Part shown: positions 1 through 8,321 of the stretch, piece by piece
How the letters are laid out: each line of letters begins with the position of its first letter
Position numbering within the stretch: position 1 is the first letter of the stretch
NCBI RefSeq assembly: GCF_001681715.1
Contig: NZ_LNWY01000007.1
Span: 62,001-126,000, forward strand
From: Tritonibacter mobilis
Lineage (GTDB): Bacteria; Pseudomonadota; Alphaproteobacteria; Rhodobacterales; Rhodobacteraceae
DNA: 64,000 nucleotides
Direction: 5' to 3'
Position numbers and translations under genes: made by a program
The notes under the pieces: model-generated
Database searches by the model: none
What the model saw: only the letters and a program-made list of their open reading frames with translations
What the model was told of the DNA's origin: nothing

Positions 1-434
1 TTGTGATCAGCGGGTCGCGAAACGGCAGACCAGAGGCCGCTACCTGATATTAGGGCTGCTCCCTCCCTTGTGCATCCGCGCAAAGTGCCGACCTGATCTC
101 AACTAAGATGTTCTTTGACTTCGCCTATTTCTGGGGATGTGACGAGATTGCCCAAATGGCGGTGCCAGACTATGCACAAGGCAGCTAAATGACAGAAATA
201 ATTCATAAATAAACGGGTTGATTAAATCTGCATACTGCATAACCTATGGGAGAATCGTTTTCAGTGATCAACCCCTAGGTTGTTTGAGGGTGTATATACC
301 AAGGTGCTTTGCCAGCCGTTTTCCGGCGCGTTTGCAGATCATATGCTGCGCGCTCACGACAGCCAGAGATCCTGACCTTTCCCAAAACGTCGTTATGTAT
401 TTTGCGAGTTCTCTGTAAAGGAGCGAGAGTAGAT
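1..434. other. Leader region with no supported gene
   Basis: No open frame here looks like a real gene. The first 190 bases hold only short frames, including a 26-codon one from about position 114, with no recognisable product. From about 190 the sequence becomes AT-rich and probably contains the tdaA promoter. An AAGGAG ribosome site at 418-423 precedes the chosen TTG start of the next gene. The window edge may cut a neighbouring element, but I see nothing to identify it. Confidence 0.5.
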
Positions 435-1355
435 TTGGACATTCAACAACTAAGGGTCTTCGTCACCGTCGCTAAATATGGCAGCATCACCCGTGCCTCT
501 GACATTTTGTGCCGCAGTCAGCCGTCGGTGAGCGCGCAAATCAAAGGGTTGGAAACAACGCTTGGTATCGCCTTATTTGAGCGCACGTCGCGGGGCATGA
601 TCGTCACGCAAGAGGGCGAGCGTTTGCTCGACGAGGCGATTTCATTAGTTGACCGACATAAGCAGTTTATGCAGGAGGCGTCGCGGCTTAAGGGCAGCGT
701 ATCCGGGGTGTTTATGCTGGGCGCGGGGCGGCATTCGGGAAACGGATTTGTCAGCGCATTCCTTCATCTGGTGTCCGAGCGGTTTCCTGAATTGGAGATT
801 GAATTGAAACACCTCGGCTCTGCTCAGGTGATCGAGGGGCTGCGGGACAACTCATTAGATATGGGGTTTTTCACAGAAACCGAGAGCGACACCTCTGATT
901 TGACCCTCGTTGAAGTGGCGAGTTTTGGCATTTATCTGGCGGCTCCGCCGGGGATCATCCGCACGTCTGACCCGCTTGACTGGCAGCAGCTGGCAGATCA
1001 GATCTGGATTGTATCGTCGCATGACGGCTGCTGTGGCCGCTGGGCCAACGCGCTGATGGAACAACACGATATCTGCCCGAAACGGATCATCAAAGTGGAT
1101 GATGAGGCCGTAACCCGCACGTTGGTTGCCAGCGGGGCAGGGATTGGTCTGGTGCATGTGAATGCAGACGACACCCTCCCGCCGCCCAAGGACATCGACC
1201 TGCTGCACCGGGTGCGCAAAACCGCGCGGATTATGTGTGGCTATCTGGAGGCGCGCAGCGATGACCCATCAATTCGTGCAGTTGATGAATTGGTTCTGGA
1301 TCTTTTGAAATCGGACGCCTCGGGCGCGACACCCTCGATGTTGCAACTTGCGTGA
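435..1355 (+). CDS. tdaA: LysR-family transcriptional regulator, TdaA-like
   Basis: This is a 306-residue LysR-type regulator. The N-terminal winged helix-turn-helix (IQQLRVFVTVAKYGSITRAS, then SQPSVSAQIKGLE) is followed by a substrate-binding domain of normal length. I chose the TTG at 435 because the family N-terminus begins there (LDIQQLRVF) and AAGGAG lies 11 bases upstream. The reading frame is open further upstream, but that part has no LysR similarity. Gene order downstream (GST, prephenate-dehydratase-like, thioesterase, acyl-CoA dehydrogenase-like) is that of the TDA cluster of Phaeobacter-type roseobacters, where TdaA activates the tda genes, notably from the tdaC promoter. The family call is certain; the tdaA name rests on context. 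Confidence 0.88.
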   Translation: MDIQQLRVFVTVAKYGSITRASDILCRSQPSVSAQIKGLETTLGIALFERTSRGMIVTQEGERLLDEAISLVDRHKQFMQEASRLKGSVSGVFMLGAGRHSGNGFVSAFLHLVSERFPELEIELKHLGSAQVIEGLRDNSLDMGFFTETESDTSDLTLVEVASFGIYLAAPPGIIRTSDPLDWQQLADQIWIVSSHDGCCGRWANALMEQHDICPKRIIKVDDEAVTRTLVASGAGIGLVHVNADDTLPPPKDIDLLHRVRKTARIMCGYLEARSDDPSIRAVDELVLDLLKSDASGATPSMLQLA

Positions 1356-1463
1356 TCTTCGGCAGACGAGTTCTGCGGCGTGAATAAACAGAATCCTAAA
1401 TTTACCTGTCACTGCTTTTATTCAAGCGGTAATGCATCAAATTGCACAATCTCCGGAGGCACT

Positions 1464-2147
1464 ATGGTTACGATTTATAGTCTGTGTGGAAAAGACGGCA
1501 TTCATTACTCTCCGCATGTTTGGAAAGTGATAATGGCATTGCATCACAAGCAGCTTAATTTTAAAATTATACCTGTTGATTTTTCCACCATTCGGGAAAT
1601 TGAGAATGGGGCCTTTAAAAGTGTACCAGTGCTGCGTGATGGGGATCGGGTGTTGGGCGATAGTTTCGAAATCTGCGAATATCTGGAAACGGCCTATCCC
1701 GATGCGCCAAGCCTGTTTGATGGCGAAGGATCCCGGCGGATGGCGCGGTTTTTGGAGAGCTATTGTTTGACGCAATTGCACCCGCCGCTTGCGGTCATCG
1801 CGGTGATGAACATGCACAACATCATGCACGAATCAGATCAGGCGTATTTTCGCGCTAAACGTGAAGAGCGATTCGGCATGTCGATCGAAGCCATGGCAGA
1901 AGGGGCCCCAGAGCAGCGCAAAATCCTGCGTGAGCGACTGGCGCCCCTGCGTGCAATTCTGAACGATCACCCTTGGATATATGGCGATACGCCATTGCTG
2001 CCGGACTATGTGGCGTTCAGTGCTCTGCAGTGGTGCTGGGTCGTTGGGGTGCGGGATGTCCTGGAGGAGGGTGATTCGGTGCGGGCCTGGTTTGCACGGT
2101 GTCAGGACCTGTTTGAGGGGGCCGCCCGCAATCCGGCCCCACACTAA
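1464..2147 (+). CDS. tdaB: Glutathione S-transferase (beta-etherase type), TdaB-like
   Basis: A 227-residue protein with an N-terminal thioredoxin-like GST domain (residues 1-80, including the SPHVW segment and the cis-Pro strand SVPVL) and an all-helical C-terminal domain. The SPHVWKVIMALHHK region resembles LigE/LigF-type beta-etherases, the description usually given for TdaB. The ATG at 1464 is preceded by GGAGG at 1455-1459; the open frame starting at 1380 has no such site. In TDA biosynthesis TdaB is linked to sulfur introduction through a glutathione species. The gene sits 108 bases after tdaA on the same strand and ends just before a strong terminator. Confidence 0.88.
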   Translation: MVTIYSLCGKDGIHYSPHVWKVIMALHHKQLNFKIIPVDFSTIREIENGAFKSVPVLRDGDRVLGDSFEICEYLETAYPDAPSLFDGEGSRRMARFLESYCLTQLHPPLAVIAVMNMHNIMHESDQAYFRAKREERFGMSIEAMAEGAPEQRKILRERLAPLRAILNDHPWIYGDTPLLPDYVAFSALQWCWVVGVRDVLEEGDSVRAWFARCQDLFEGAARNPAPH

Positions 2148-2203
2148 GCACCGCCTAAATTCTGGGCGCTGACCGCTGCTGGCGTCAGGCCCCAACGCCC
2201 CGA

Positions 2204-2232
2204 AGCGCGCCCCCATTTGGGCGCGCTTTTTT
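2204..2232 (+). terminator. Rho-independent terminator after tdaB
   Basis: Perfect 9-bp stem AGCGCGCCC/GGGCGCGCT (2204-2212 and 2219-2227) with a 6-base loop, running into six T residues counting the last stem base. It lies 57 bases downstream of tdaB and separates tdaAB from tdaC onward. Confidence 0.85.
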
Positions 2233-2363
2233 GTGGAATATCTGAATGTTCCAAGGCCTGTCACCAAAGCCGATAGCAGACCTCACGTTTTCCGAATTGC
2301 GACATCGAGCATCATTCGCTCATATGTGAATCAAGGCCACGATGCGTTTCAAGCTGAATTGAA

Positions 2364-2382
2364 ATTTCGAATAATATGAAAT
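2364..2382. promoter_or_regulatory. Candidate LysR (TdaA) binding box upstream of tdaC
   Basis: ATTTC-N9-GAAAT is a dyad in which T2367 and A2379 are exactly 11 bases apart, giving the T-N11-A core of LysR-type operators. It lies about 72-90 bases before the tdaC start, the usual distance for an activation site, in the AT-rich gap between the tdaB terminator and tdaC. TdaA as the ligand is inference. Confidence 0.55.
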
Positions 2383-2405
2383 GAACGAGTTAATTGGTTG
2401 CGTGT

Positions 2406-2422
2406 CTGAAAGTGTATTTCAG
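2406..2422. promoter_or_regulatory. Second dyad upstream of tdaC
   Basis: Perfect inverted repeat CTGAAA-GTGTA-TTTCAG between the T-N11-A box and the GGAGG ribosome site (2441-2445). It shares the GAAA/TTTC half-site character of the upstream box and may be an activation subsite or a separate operator. Confidence 0.4.
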
Positions 2423-2453
2423 TCAATTCACGATGCCATTGGAGGACTGTTGA

Positions 2454-3086
2454 ATGAACGTCGCACTAATGGATGGTCCAAAAGACCAACACAGCGAAAA
2501 TATCACGGATAGCTATGATTGGGTGCGCAAGGTTCATACGCTGGGGCCTGCTGGTACGAATTGTGAAAAAGCAGCGCTGAAATGGGCGGCGTTGAAATGC
2601 AAGAAAGCGGAGTTGGCGCTGCATGAGTCGATGGAGCGCGCGGCTGAACAGGTTGCGGCGTGCGGCTGTTCTGTGCTGCTGAGCGTTGTTGCCTATCCGC
2701 AGCTGCATTCGATCATTTACGAGCATATCGCGCAGCTTGGCCTGCTCGATGTTTTTATCATGAAGACGGATGACATGGTTCTGGCTTCGGTGAGCGGCCG
2801 GATGCCGACATTGTGTCAAACCCATCCTGCACCGGAGAAATTGCTGCCTGCGCAGATGCAGCGGATCTATGCGGCAAGCAACGCCCATGCCGCCGCTGAA
2901 GTGATGGCGGGGCGCGGTGATGGCTGCATCACCACGCTGGCTGCCGCAGAGCAACACGGGCTGAAGGTGGTGCAGACCTTTGGTCAAGTCCCGATGGGGT
3001 TCACCATTCACGGCCCGCTGAAACACGCGCGCTGCCGCGACATCGATTTTGAAGCATCAGATCATACAAGGAGTATCCCACAATGA
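2454..3086 (+). CDS. tdaC: Prephenate-dehydratase-like protein, TdaC-like
   Basis: A 210-residue protein. Its N-terminus VHTLGPAGTNCEKAALKW matches the opening of the prephenate dehydratase catalytic fold (TLGPAGTFSE...). It lacks the C-terminal ACT regulatory domain, and I cannot find the conserved TRF motif near the end of the catalytic domain (VPMGFTIHGPL is there instead), so it is probably not a true prephenate dehydratase. TdaC of TDA producers has this description. The ATG at 2454 has GGAGG 8 bases upstream. The stop overlaps the next start (ATGA), indicating translational coupling with tdaD. It is the first gene of the tdaCDE unit. Confidence 0.87.
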   Translation: MNVALMDGPKDQHSENITDSYDWVRKVHTLGPAGTNCEKAALKWAALKCKKAELALHESMERAAEQVAACGCSVLLSVVAYPQLHSIIYEHIAQLGLLDVFIMKTDDMVLASVSGRMPTLCQTHPAPEKLLPAQMQRIYAASNAHAAAEVMAGRGDGCITTLAAAEQHGLKVVQTFGQVPMGFTIHGPLKHARCRDIDFEASDHTRSIPQ

Positions 3087-3499
3087 CACAGCGCGCCTTT
3101 GAGACCAGCATCGAAGTTCGCTACCGCGACACGGATTCCATGGGCCATATCAGCAGCCCGATTTACTATGACTATATGCAGTCGGCCTATCTGGAGTACA
3201 TGCACGCGCTGCTGGAGCTGCCGAAATCCGAGAAGCTGCCGCATATCATGGTGAAAACCTCCTGCGAGTACATCAGCCAGGCCTATTACGGCGATACGGT
3301 GGTGGTGCTGAGCACGGTGTCCAAGTTCGGTGGCAAGAGTTTCGAGATGGAGCATGAAATCCGCCTCGGCAGTGCCAATGGGCGCGTGGTGGCAAAGCTG
3401 CAGTCGGTGCATGTGATGTTTGATTACGAAAAGCAATCGACCTACCCGATCCCCGAAGAGTTCCGCACCCGCGTTGCGAATTTTCAAGAGGCCGGCTGA
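3083..3499 (+). CDS. tdaD: 4-hydroxybenzoyl-CoA-type thioesterase, TdaD-like
   Basis: A 138-residue single hot-dog-fold protein of normal length for the 4HBT family. The active-site segment RYRDTDSMGHISSPIYYDY matches the family pattern R-x-x-D-x-D-x-x-G-H...Y. The ATG at 3083 overlaps the tdaC stop and has AAGGAG upstream. In TDA biosynthesis TdaD is assigned as the thioesterase/dehydratase-type enzyme acting on the CoA-bound seven-membered ring. The specific substrate is inferred from the cluster. Confidence 0.88.
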   Translation: MTQRAFETSIEVRYRDTDSMGHISSPIYYDYMQSAYLEYMHALLELPKSEKLPHIMVKTSCEYISQAYYGDTVVVLSTVSKFGGKSFEMEHEIRLGSANGRVVAKLQSVHVMFDYEKQSTYPIPEEFRTRVANFQEAG

Positions 3500-3527
3500 C
3501 ACCTGATCAGAACAAGGGAGAGTGGGA

Positions 3528-4718
3528 ATGGATTTGAGTTGGACCTCAAGGCAATTGTCGATCCGGGCGGAGTTTGCGTCGCTGGGGAGCCGCACCGACC
3601 GCGATGAGTTGCGGCTGGGACGGCGCGCCTTTGATCAGCAGACATGGGATCAGCTGGGCGGTGCGGGGCTGTGGCAGATGATGGTGCCCACGGACTTTGG
3701 CGGCACTGGCGTGGATTGGTGGGATGTGACGGCGGCGCTGGAGGGGCTGGCCTCGACCATCCGCACGCCGGGGCTGTTGTTGTCGGTGATTGCGCAGGCC
3801 GGGATGGCATATGCGCTGGACCTGTTTGGCACCACCGCGCAGAAGTCGGATTATTTTCGGCGTATCCTGCGCGGAGAGTTGAGCGCCACCGCGATTGCGG
3901 ACCCGGACACGGGAACAGATGTGCGGGCCAGTTCGACCTTTCTCAGCCCCCGCGCTAACGAGACATTTGTGCTCAATGGTCGCAAATACAATATCGCCCA
4001 TGCGCCGGTGGCCAGTTTCACACTGGTGGTCTGCAAACTCGAAGGCCATGCCCGTGACGGGATTTCTCTGGTGCTGGTGGATCAAAACAGCAAAGGCGTC
4101 ACCATTGGGCCGCAGGATCGCAAACTCGGCAATCTTGACCTGCCCACTGGGCAGCTGACGTTTGAGGATGTGCCGCTGCACTACGGGCATATTCTGGGTG
4201 TGCCGGGTGAAGGTCTGCGCAATCTGGTGCGGTTTGTGTCGCTTGGGCGGCTGTACTACGGGCTGGTGGCTGCAACCCTGTGTGAACCGATGCTGGCCGA
4301 GGCGCTGAGCTATGCCAAGACGCGCCAAACCTTTGGCCAGCCAATTGTCGACCATCAGTATGTGCAAAAGAAGCTGACCGACATGCGCATCGCTGCGGAT
4401 AGCGCAAAATGGGTTTCCTATGGCGCGTTGCACCAATTGTTGAGCGGTGCCCCCGAGGCGGTCATGAGCTGCTCGATTGCCAAACTCGCCGGGGCCAGCG
4501 CGATCACGGACGGGGCGGTTGATCTGCTCAAGCTTTATGGCAGCCGGGGCTACCACGAGGGCGAGGTCTCGACGTTCCTGCGCGACGCTTTGGCCTTTTG
4601 CAGTGTCGGTGGCACCGAGGAAATGCACCGGCGCAACATCATGAACCAGATGATGCGCAAAGCCCGGCCTGCGGCCAAAGCGGCAGTGGAACCGGCGCGC
4701 GATTTGGAAACAGCCTGA
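3528..4718 (+). CDS. tdaE: Acyl-CoA dehydrogenase-fold flavoprotein, TdaE-like
   Basis: A 396-residue member of the acyl-CoA dehydrogenase family: helical N-domain, middle beta domain (residues about 120-225) and C-terminal helical FAD domain with ETRQTFGQPIVDHQ-like sequence (KTRQTFGQPIVDHQYVQKKL). The ATG at 3528 is 7 bases after AGGGAG; a GTG at 3522 is too close to that site. In TDA producers TdaE is a flavin-dependent oxygenase rather than a dehydrogenase. It acts on the CoA ester of the cycloheptatriene precursor, cleaving the thioester and epoxidising the ring. It follows tdaD by 28 bases and precedes the resistance genes by 32. Confidence 0.87.
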   Translation: MDLSWTSRQLSIRAEFASLGSRTDRDELRLGRRAFDQQTWDQLGGAGLWQMMVPTDFGGTGVDWWDVTAALEGLASTIRTPGLLLSVIAQAGMAYALDLFGTTAQKSDYFRRILRGELSATAIADPDTGTDVRASSTFLSPRANETFVLNGRKYNIAHAPVASFTLVVCKLEGHARDGISLVLVDQNSKGVTIGPQDRKLGNLDLPTGQLTFEDVPLHYGHILGVPGEGLRNLVRFVSLGRLYYGLVAATLCEPMLAEALSYAKTRQTFGQPIVDHQYVQKKLTDMRIAADSAKWVSYGALHQLLSGAPEAVMSCSIAKLAGASAITDGAVDLLKLYGSRGYHEGEVSTFLRDALAFCSVGGTEEMHRRNIMNQMMRKARPAAKAAVEPARDLETA

Positions 4719-4750
4719 AGCTGTGTTTCGTTTTTGAATTGGAGTAAATC

Positions 4751-5311
4751 ATGTTGAGAGATTTGAAGAGTTTGCAGCGCGCCGCGGTCGTTGCAATCGT
4801 CAGCGCAGCCCCAATGATGCTGGCGGCGGCGGAGCAGGCGACCATAACCGAAGCCAGTATCGACTGGACGTCGGCTGAGGCCGCAGCCACGCAGACTGCC
4901 GCGCAAGAAGAAGCGGTGACATCTGCCTTTCTGGCGCTGCCCGCCAGCGCTGAGCCGACCGCACTGCCGGTGATGTTGTTTGGAGAGGCGGCCAACCTCT
5001 CGGCGCCGGGGTTTGTCAGTCAGGGCAGCGCTTATGCAGCCTATTACGCCCAAGGCGACATTCAGATTTCCATTTCGGGATCAAAATCCGTGGTTCAGGC
5101 CAAAGATGCGCTGACATTGCATCATGAGCCCGCAGCCTGGGAAAATATCGGCACCGGGGCAGACTACAGCCTTGCGCAATTTGGGGCCTATTACACTTTG
5201 CGCATCACCTGCGATGAACCCACCACCGACACCCGCTGCACGCAGCCTGAATACCTCAGCGGGCTGGCTGAGCACCTCTTTGTTGTGAAAGGACAAGCCA
5301 ATGCGATGTAA
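4751..5311 (+). CDS. tdaR1: Secreted protein in the TDA resistance position, TdaR1-like
   Basis: A 186-residue protein with a probable signal peptide (residues 1-28, hydrophobic AAVVAIVSAAPMMLAAA) and two cysteines near the C-terminus. No enzymatic motif was recognised. It lies 32 bases after tdaE and overlaps the next gene by 11 bases. TDA producers carry a three-gene resistance operon, tdaR1-R3, whose third product is a gamma-glutamylcyclotransferase. Here the third gene of this coupled trio is exactly that, so this gene is assigned to the first position. The family is seen only by context, not by a motif. Role: probably a periplasmic factor in self-protection. Confidence 0.68.
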   Translation: MLRDLKSLQRAAVVAIVSAAPMMLAAAEQATITEASIDWTSAEAAATQTAAQEEAVTSAFLALPASAEPTALPVMLFGEAANLSAPGFVSQGSAYAAYYAQGDIQISISGSKSVVQAKDALTLHHEPAAWENIGTGADYSLAQFGAYYTLRITCDEPTTDTRCTQPEYLSGLAEHLFVVKGQANAM

Positions 5312-5969
5312 GTCTTTGACCGCGATGCTGTTGATCGGCGTTGCCGCAAGTCAGGCGCAGGCCGATCCGCGTTTTCTAGCGCCGGGTGATCTTTTGCCCG
5401 AGAGCGGTGTCGGGGTGACAGACCCGATGGTCTTTTTCCCGGACATGCGCTTTCCGATGGAGAGTGGTCCTGCCTACGCCAATTCATCTGCGGCGCTTAT
5501 CGGTGGACGCAATGGACCGGAGGGAGATTCCTGTGATCCGTCCAACTACAGCTATCCATGGCGGGACAATTTTTGCGAATACCGCCGGATGGATCTCGCG
5601 GTGTGCGGGGCAGGGGGACATATGGGGCAGGATCTAAGACCTGCAACCTGTGAAAAAGGGGTGCATTGGACAGTGGCGGCCACGGATGGGGTGGTCTCGC
5701 ATATCGGGCGCTTTGCGGTGACGGTGCAATCCCCCGACGGCGCGCTGCATCGCTATATCCATCTCGATATGGACAGCGTCACGCTGAACCCGCTTGATCG
5801 TGTCAAACAGGGCGACCGCATCGGCACCGTCAGCAATGGCTGGCTGAGTGAAATTCCGATCCACCTGCATTATGACATCCGCCAACCGGTTCAAATTGGC
5901 GATGCGGTGCATGCGCTGTTCCTGCCGCCCTACAGCAGTCTGGTGGCCGCTTATGAAAAGCTCGACTGA
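5301..5969 (+). CDS. tdaR2: Secreted M23-like peptidase-fold protein, TdaR2-like
   Basis: A 222-residue protein with a cleavable signal peptide (ending near SQAQA) and a LytM/M23-type metal-binding fold. The motifs HMGQDL (H-x-x-x-D, about residues 112-117) and HLHYDI near the C-terminus are the zinc ligands expected for M23 peptidases. It also has several cysteines. The ATG at 5301 follows AAAGGA. It overlaps the genes on both sides, so tdaR1-R2-R3 are translationally coupled. A cell-wall or periplasmic protective role is inferred from its place in the resistance trio; peptidase activity has not been shown. Confidence 0.72.
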   Translation: MRCKSLTAMLLIGVAASQAQADPRFLAPGDLLPESGVGVTDPMVFFPDMRFPMESGPAYANSSAALIGGRNGPEGDSCDPSNYSYPWRDNFCEYRRMDLAVCGAGGHMGQDLRPATCEKGVHWTVAATDGVVSHIGRFAVTVQSPDGALHRYIHLDMDSVTLNPLDRVKQGDRIGTVSNGWLSEIPIHLHYDIRQPVQIGDAVHALFLPPYSSLVAAYEKLD

Positions 5970-6522
5970 GCCGCGCGGCGGCGCGGACTGCACTTGGGTC
6001 TTTGCCTATGGGTCGCTGATCTGGGATCCGGGCTTTGACCCGCAGGAGCAGGTGGTTGCGCGACTGGACGGGTGGTATCGACGGTTCTGTCTGCGTTCAC
6101 TGCGCTATCGCGGCACCTTTGACGAACCGGGATTGGTGCTGGCGCTCGATGCGGGAGAGGGCAGCTATTGCGAAGGGCTGGCGCTGGCGATCCCTCCGGC
6201 CGCAGAAGAGCCGGTCATGGCGTCGATCCGGGCGCGCGAGCTGTTCAATCCGGCCTACCGCGAAATCCGCGCGCCGTTGCAATTGCAGGATGGGCGCGTG
6301 GTGCAGGCGTTCACCTATGTGGTCAATCGCGACCACGCGCAATATGGCGATTTCACCCCGGCGCAGCAGGCCGAGATGATTGCCACCGCTGCCGGAGAGC
6401 GTGGACCGAATGTGGACTACCTCTTTAATACCGCCGAGCATCTGAGCAAGCAGGGGATCGCAGATCCCATGCTCGACCGGTTGTCGGCTGAGGTGCGAAC
6501 CCTCCAGCGCGAATTGACCTGA
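5953..6522 (+). CDS. tdaR3: Gamma-glutamylcyclotransferase (ChaC type), TdaR3-like
   Basis: A 189-residue ChaC/GGCT-fold protein. The hallmark WVFAYGSLIWDPGF lies near the N-terminus, followed by the beta-barrel core. A central acidic region and the C-terminal NRDHAQYGDFTPAQQAEMI helix are typical of ChaC. The start is taken at 5953, overlapping tdaR2 by 17 bases. ChaC enzymes cleave glutathione to 5-oxoproline and Cys-Gly. In TDA producers a gamma-glutamylcyclotransferase is the third resistance gene, and the gamma-glutamyl cycle has been proposed to consume protons carried in by TDA. A side role in trimming glutathione adducts made by TdaB is conceivable but is inference. Confidence 0.8.
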   Translation: MKSSTEPRGGADCTWVFAYGSLIWDPGFDPQEQVVARLDGWYRRFCLRSLRYRGTFDEPGLVLALDAGEGSYCEGLALAIPPAAEEPVMASIRARELFNPAYREIRAPLQLQDGRVVQAFTYVVNRDHAQYGDFTPAQQAEMIATAAGERGPNVDYLFNTAEHLSKQGIADPMLDRLSAEVRTLQRELT

Positions 6523-6574
6523 GCGGAGCTCCCCAGGACTGCTTTGGCCACACCTTTGTGTGAATTCGCGTCTG

Positions 6575-6610
6575 GCCCTCCCGGACAGGCTGTCGTGGGA
6601 GGGCTTTTTT
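6575..6610 (+). terminator. Rho-independent terminator after tdaR3
   Basis: Perfect 8-bp stem GCCCTCCC/GGGAGGGC (6575-6582 and 6597-6604) with a 14-base loop, followed by six T residues. It ends the tdaC-E/tdaR1-R3 transcription unit. Confidence 0.85.
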
Positions 6611-6753
6611 CTGTTTTATTTCAAATAAATAACGAACGCATATGGCGTGCTATTTGCTTTGCCGGGGCCTCACTTCAGATAAATCGATTGGATTTCGACC
6701 GTCGGGACCGACACAGGATTGATGAATTTCATCATCAATAGGTTCGAAGTGAC

Positions 6754-8196
6754 ATGAGCAAGAAAGCACAACAGGCCAGCTTGTCTTCGGTCGGTTTCTC
6801 ATTTGGAAAGCCCTATCTGGCGTTCTCTGCCAAGGCGTGGAAGATCCTCGTGATTTTCATGCTGGGGCTGTTGGCGTGGATCGGGGCGGATCGATATTTG
6901 ACCCCGGAACTGGCACCGGTGGCGGCGATCGCCGTGGTGTGTCTGGGGTTCTGGGCCAGTGCTGTGATGCCGGAGTATTGGACGGCGCTCGCGTTTTTTC
7001 TGGTTGCGATGATCACGCAGATCGCCCCGCCGGAGACGGTGTTTTCCGGGTTTGAGACATCGACGTTCTGGCTGTTGTTTGCGGGGCTTGTTTTGGGGGC
7101 TGCGATCAAATTCACCGAGCTGGACAATCAGGTGGCCCGCTTGCTGACCCGGTTGCCGTTTCAGACCTATGCGGGGACGCTTGCGGGGATTGTGGCGGGC
7201 AGTGTGGCGCTGGCGTTTCTGGTGCCGTCTTCTATCGGTCGTATCATGATCCTGTTGCCGGTGATTTCCGCGCTGGCGGCGCAGCTGGGATTTGGCACGC
7301 AGTCCAACGGGCGCACGGGGCTATTGGTGGCGGCGTGTTTTGCGACCTTTGCGCCTGCCTTCACGATCCTGCCCGCCAACGCGCCCAATATGATCCTGGT
7401 GGGGATGAGCGAAGCGCAATACGGGCTGGAGTTTTCCTATTTCGATTACCTTTTGCTGCATTTTCCAGTGCTTGGGCTGGTAAAGTCCGGGGTCATCATT
7501 GGCCTGACGTTGCTGTTTTTTCCGGACCACATGCCAGCGCGAGGCGATGTCACGCCGCAGACCCCGGAACCCGTAAGCCGGGCGCAGGCGCTGCTGATCG
7601 CCATTCTGGCCCTCTGTCTGATCCTGTGGCTGATGGATGCATGGCACGGGATTTCGCCTGCGTGGATCGGGCTTGCGGCGGCGCTGGTGTGCCTGTGGCC
7701 GAGCCTGAAGCTGACCAGCCCCAAATGTATCAATCAAGACCTCAGCTATGGAGCGCTGTTGTTTGTCGCGGGGATCATGGGGCTGGGGGCATTGATCGGC
7801 CATGCCGGTCTGGGCGAGGCCTTGGTCGCGGCTGCATCGGATTGGATCAACCTGTCGCCACAGACGCCGGTCTGGAACCTCTCGGTTTTGACGGGGATGT
7901 CGACATTGGTGGCCATGGCAACCAGCCTGCCGGGCGTGCCGGCGGTGATGACCCCGATGGCAGGCGATTTGGCGCAGGCGTCGGGCCTGACGGTCACCAC
8001 TGTTTTAATGACGCAAGTGTTGGCTTTTTCAAATGTGTTCCTGCCCTTTCAAGCGCCGCCTCTGGTGGTCGCAATCCAAGCGGGCAACCTGCGGGCGGGC
8101 GCGGTGATCCGCTTCTGCCTGGCCTTGTTTGCGATCAGCTTGTGCCTGCTGGTTCCGCTGGATTTCCTCTGGTGGGCGCTGCTCGGCCAAATCTGA
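6754..8196 (+). CDS. SLC13/DASS-type anion transporter
   Basis: A 480-residue integral membrane protein with roughly 12 hydrophobic segments in two repeats. The central SLGPNAN-like stretch (TILPANAPNMILVGMSE) and the C-terminal MATSLPGVPAVMTPMAGDLA/QAPPLVVAI stretches fit the divalent-anion:Na+ symporter/ion transporter superfamily. It is flanked by terminators and is thus a separate unit inside the tda locus, between tdaR3 and tdaF. It could import sulfate or dicarboxylate, or move TDA itself; the sequence does not decide. The 231-base gap before it holds the tdaR3 terminator and an AT-rich promoter region around 6620-6650. Confidence 0.75.
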   Translation: MSKKAQQASLSSVGFSFGKPYLAFSAKAWKILVIFMLGLLAWIGADRYLTPELAPVAAIAVVCLGFWASAVMPEYWTALAFFLVAMITQIAPPETVFSGFETSTFWLLFAGLVLGAAIKFTELDNQVARLLTRLPFQTYAGTLAGIVAGSVALAFLVPSSIGRIMILLPVISALAAQLGFGTQSNGRTGLLVAACFATFAPAFTILPANAPNMILVGMSEAQYGLEFSYFDYLLLHFPVLGLVKSGVIIGLTLLFFPDHMPARGDVTPQTPEPVSRAQALLIAILALCLILWLMDAWHGISPAWIGLAAALVCLWPSLKLTSPKCINQDLSYGALLFVAGIMGLGALIGHAGLGEALVAAASDWINLSPQTPVWNLSVLTGMSTLVAMATSLPGVPAVMTPMAGDLAQASGLTVTTVLMTQVLAFSNVFLPFQAPPLVVAIQAGNLRAGAVIRFCLALFAISLCLLVPLDFLWWALLGQI

Positions 8197-8321
8197 GTGG
8201 GCTGATTGCGCAATCGCGAGGCTTCGGATTTGCCGGGGTCTGCCCTCCGGTGTTTCGATTTGTGTGACTGCGCAACCCGTTTCACACTGAGCTGGGATTA
8301 GTGACTTTTCGAGGTGAGATT

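Noticed and set aside
309-434. N-terminal extension of the tdaA frame
   Set aside because: No LysR similarity before LDIQQLRVF, and the only good ribosome site is just before the TTG at 435.
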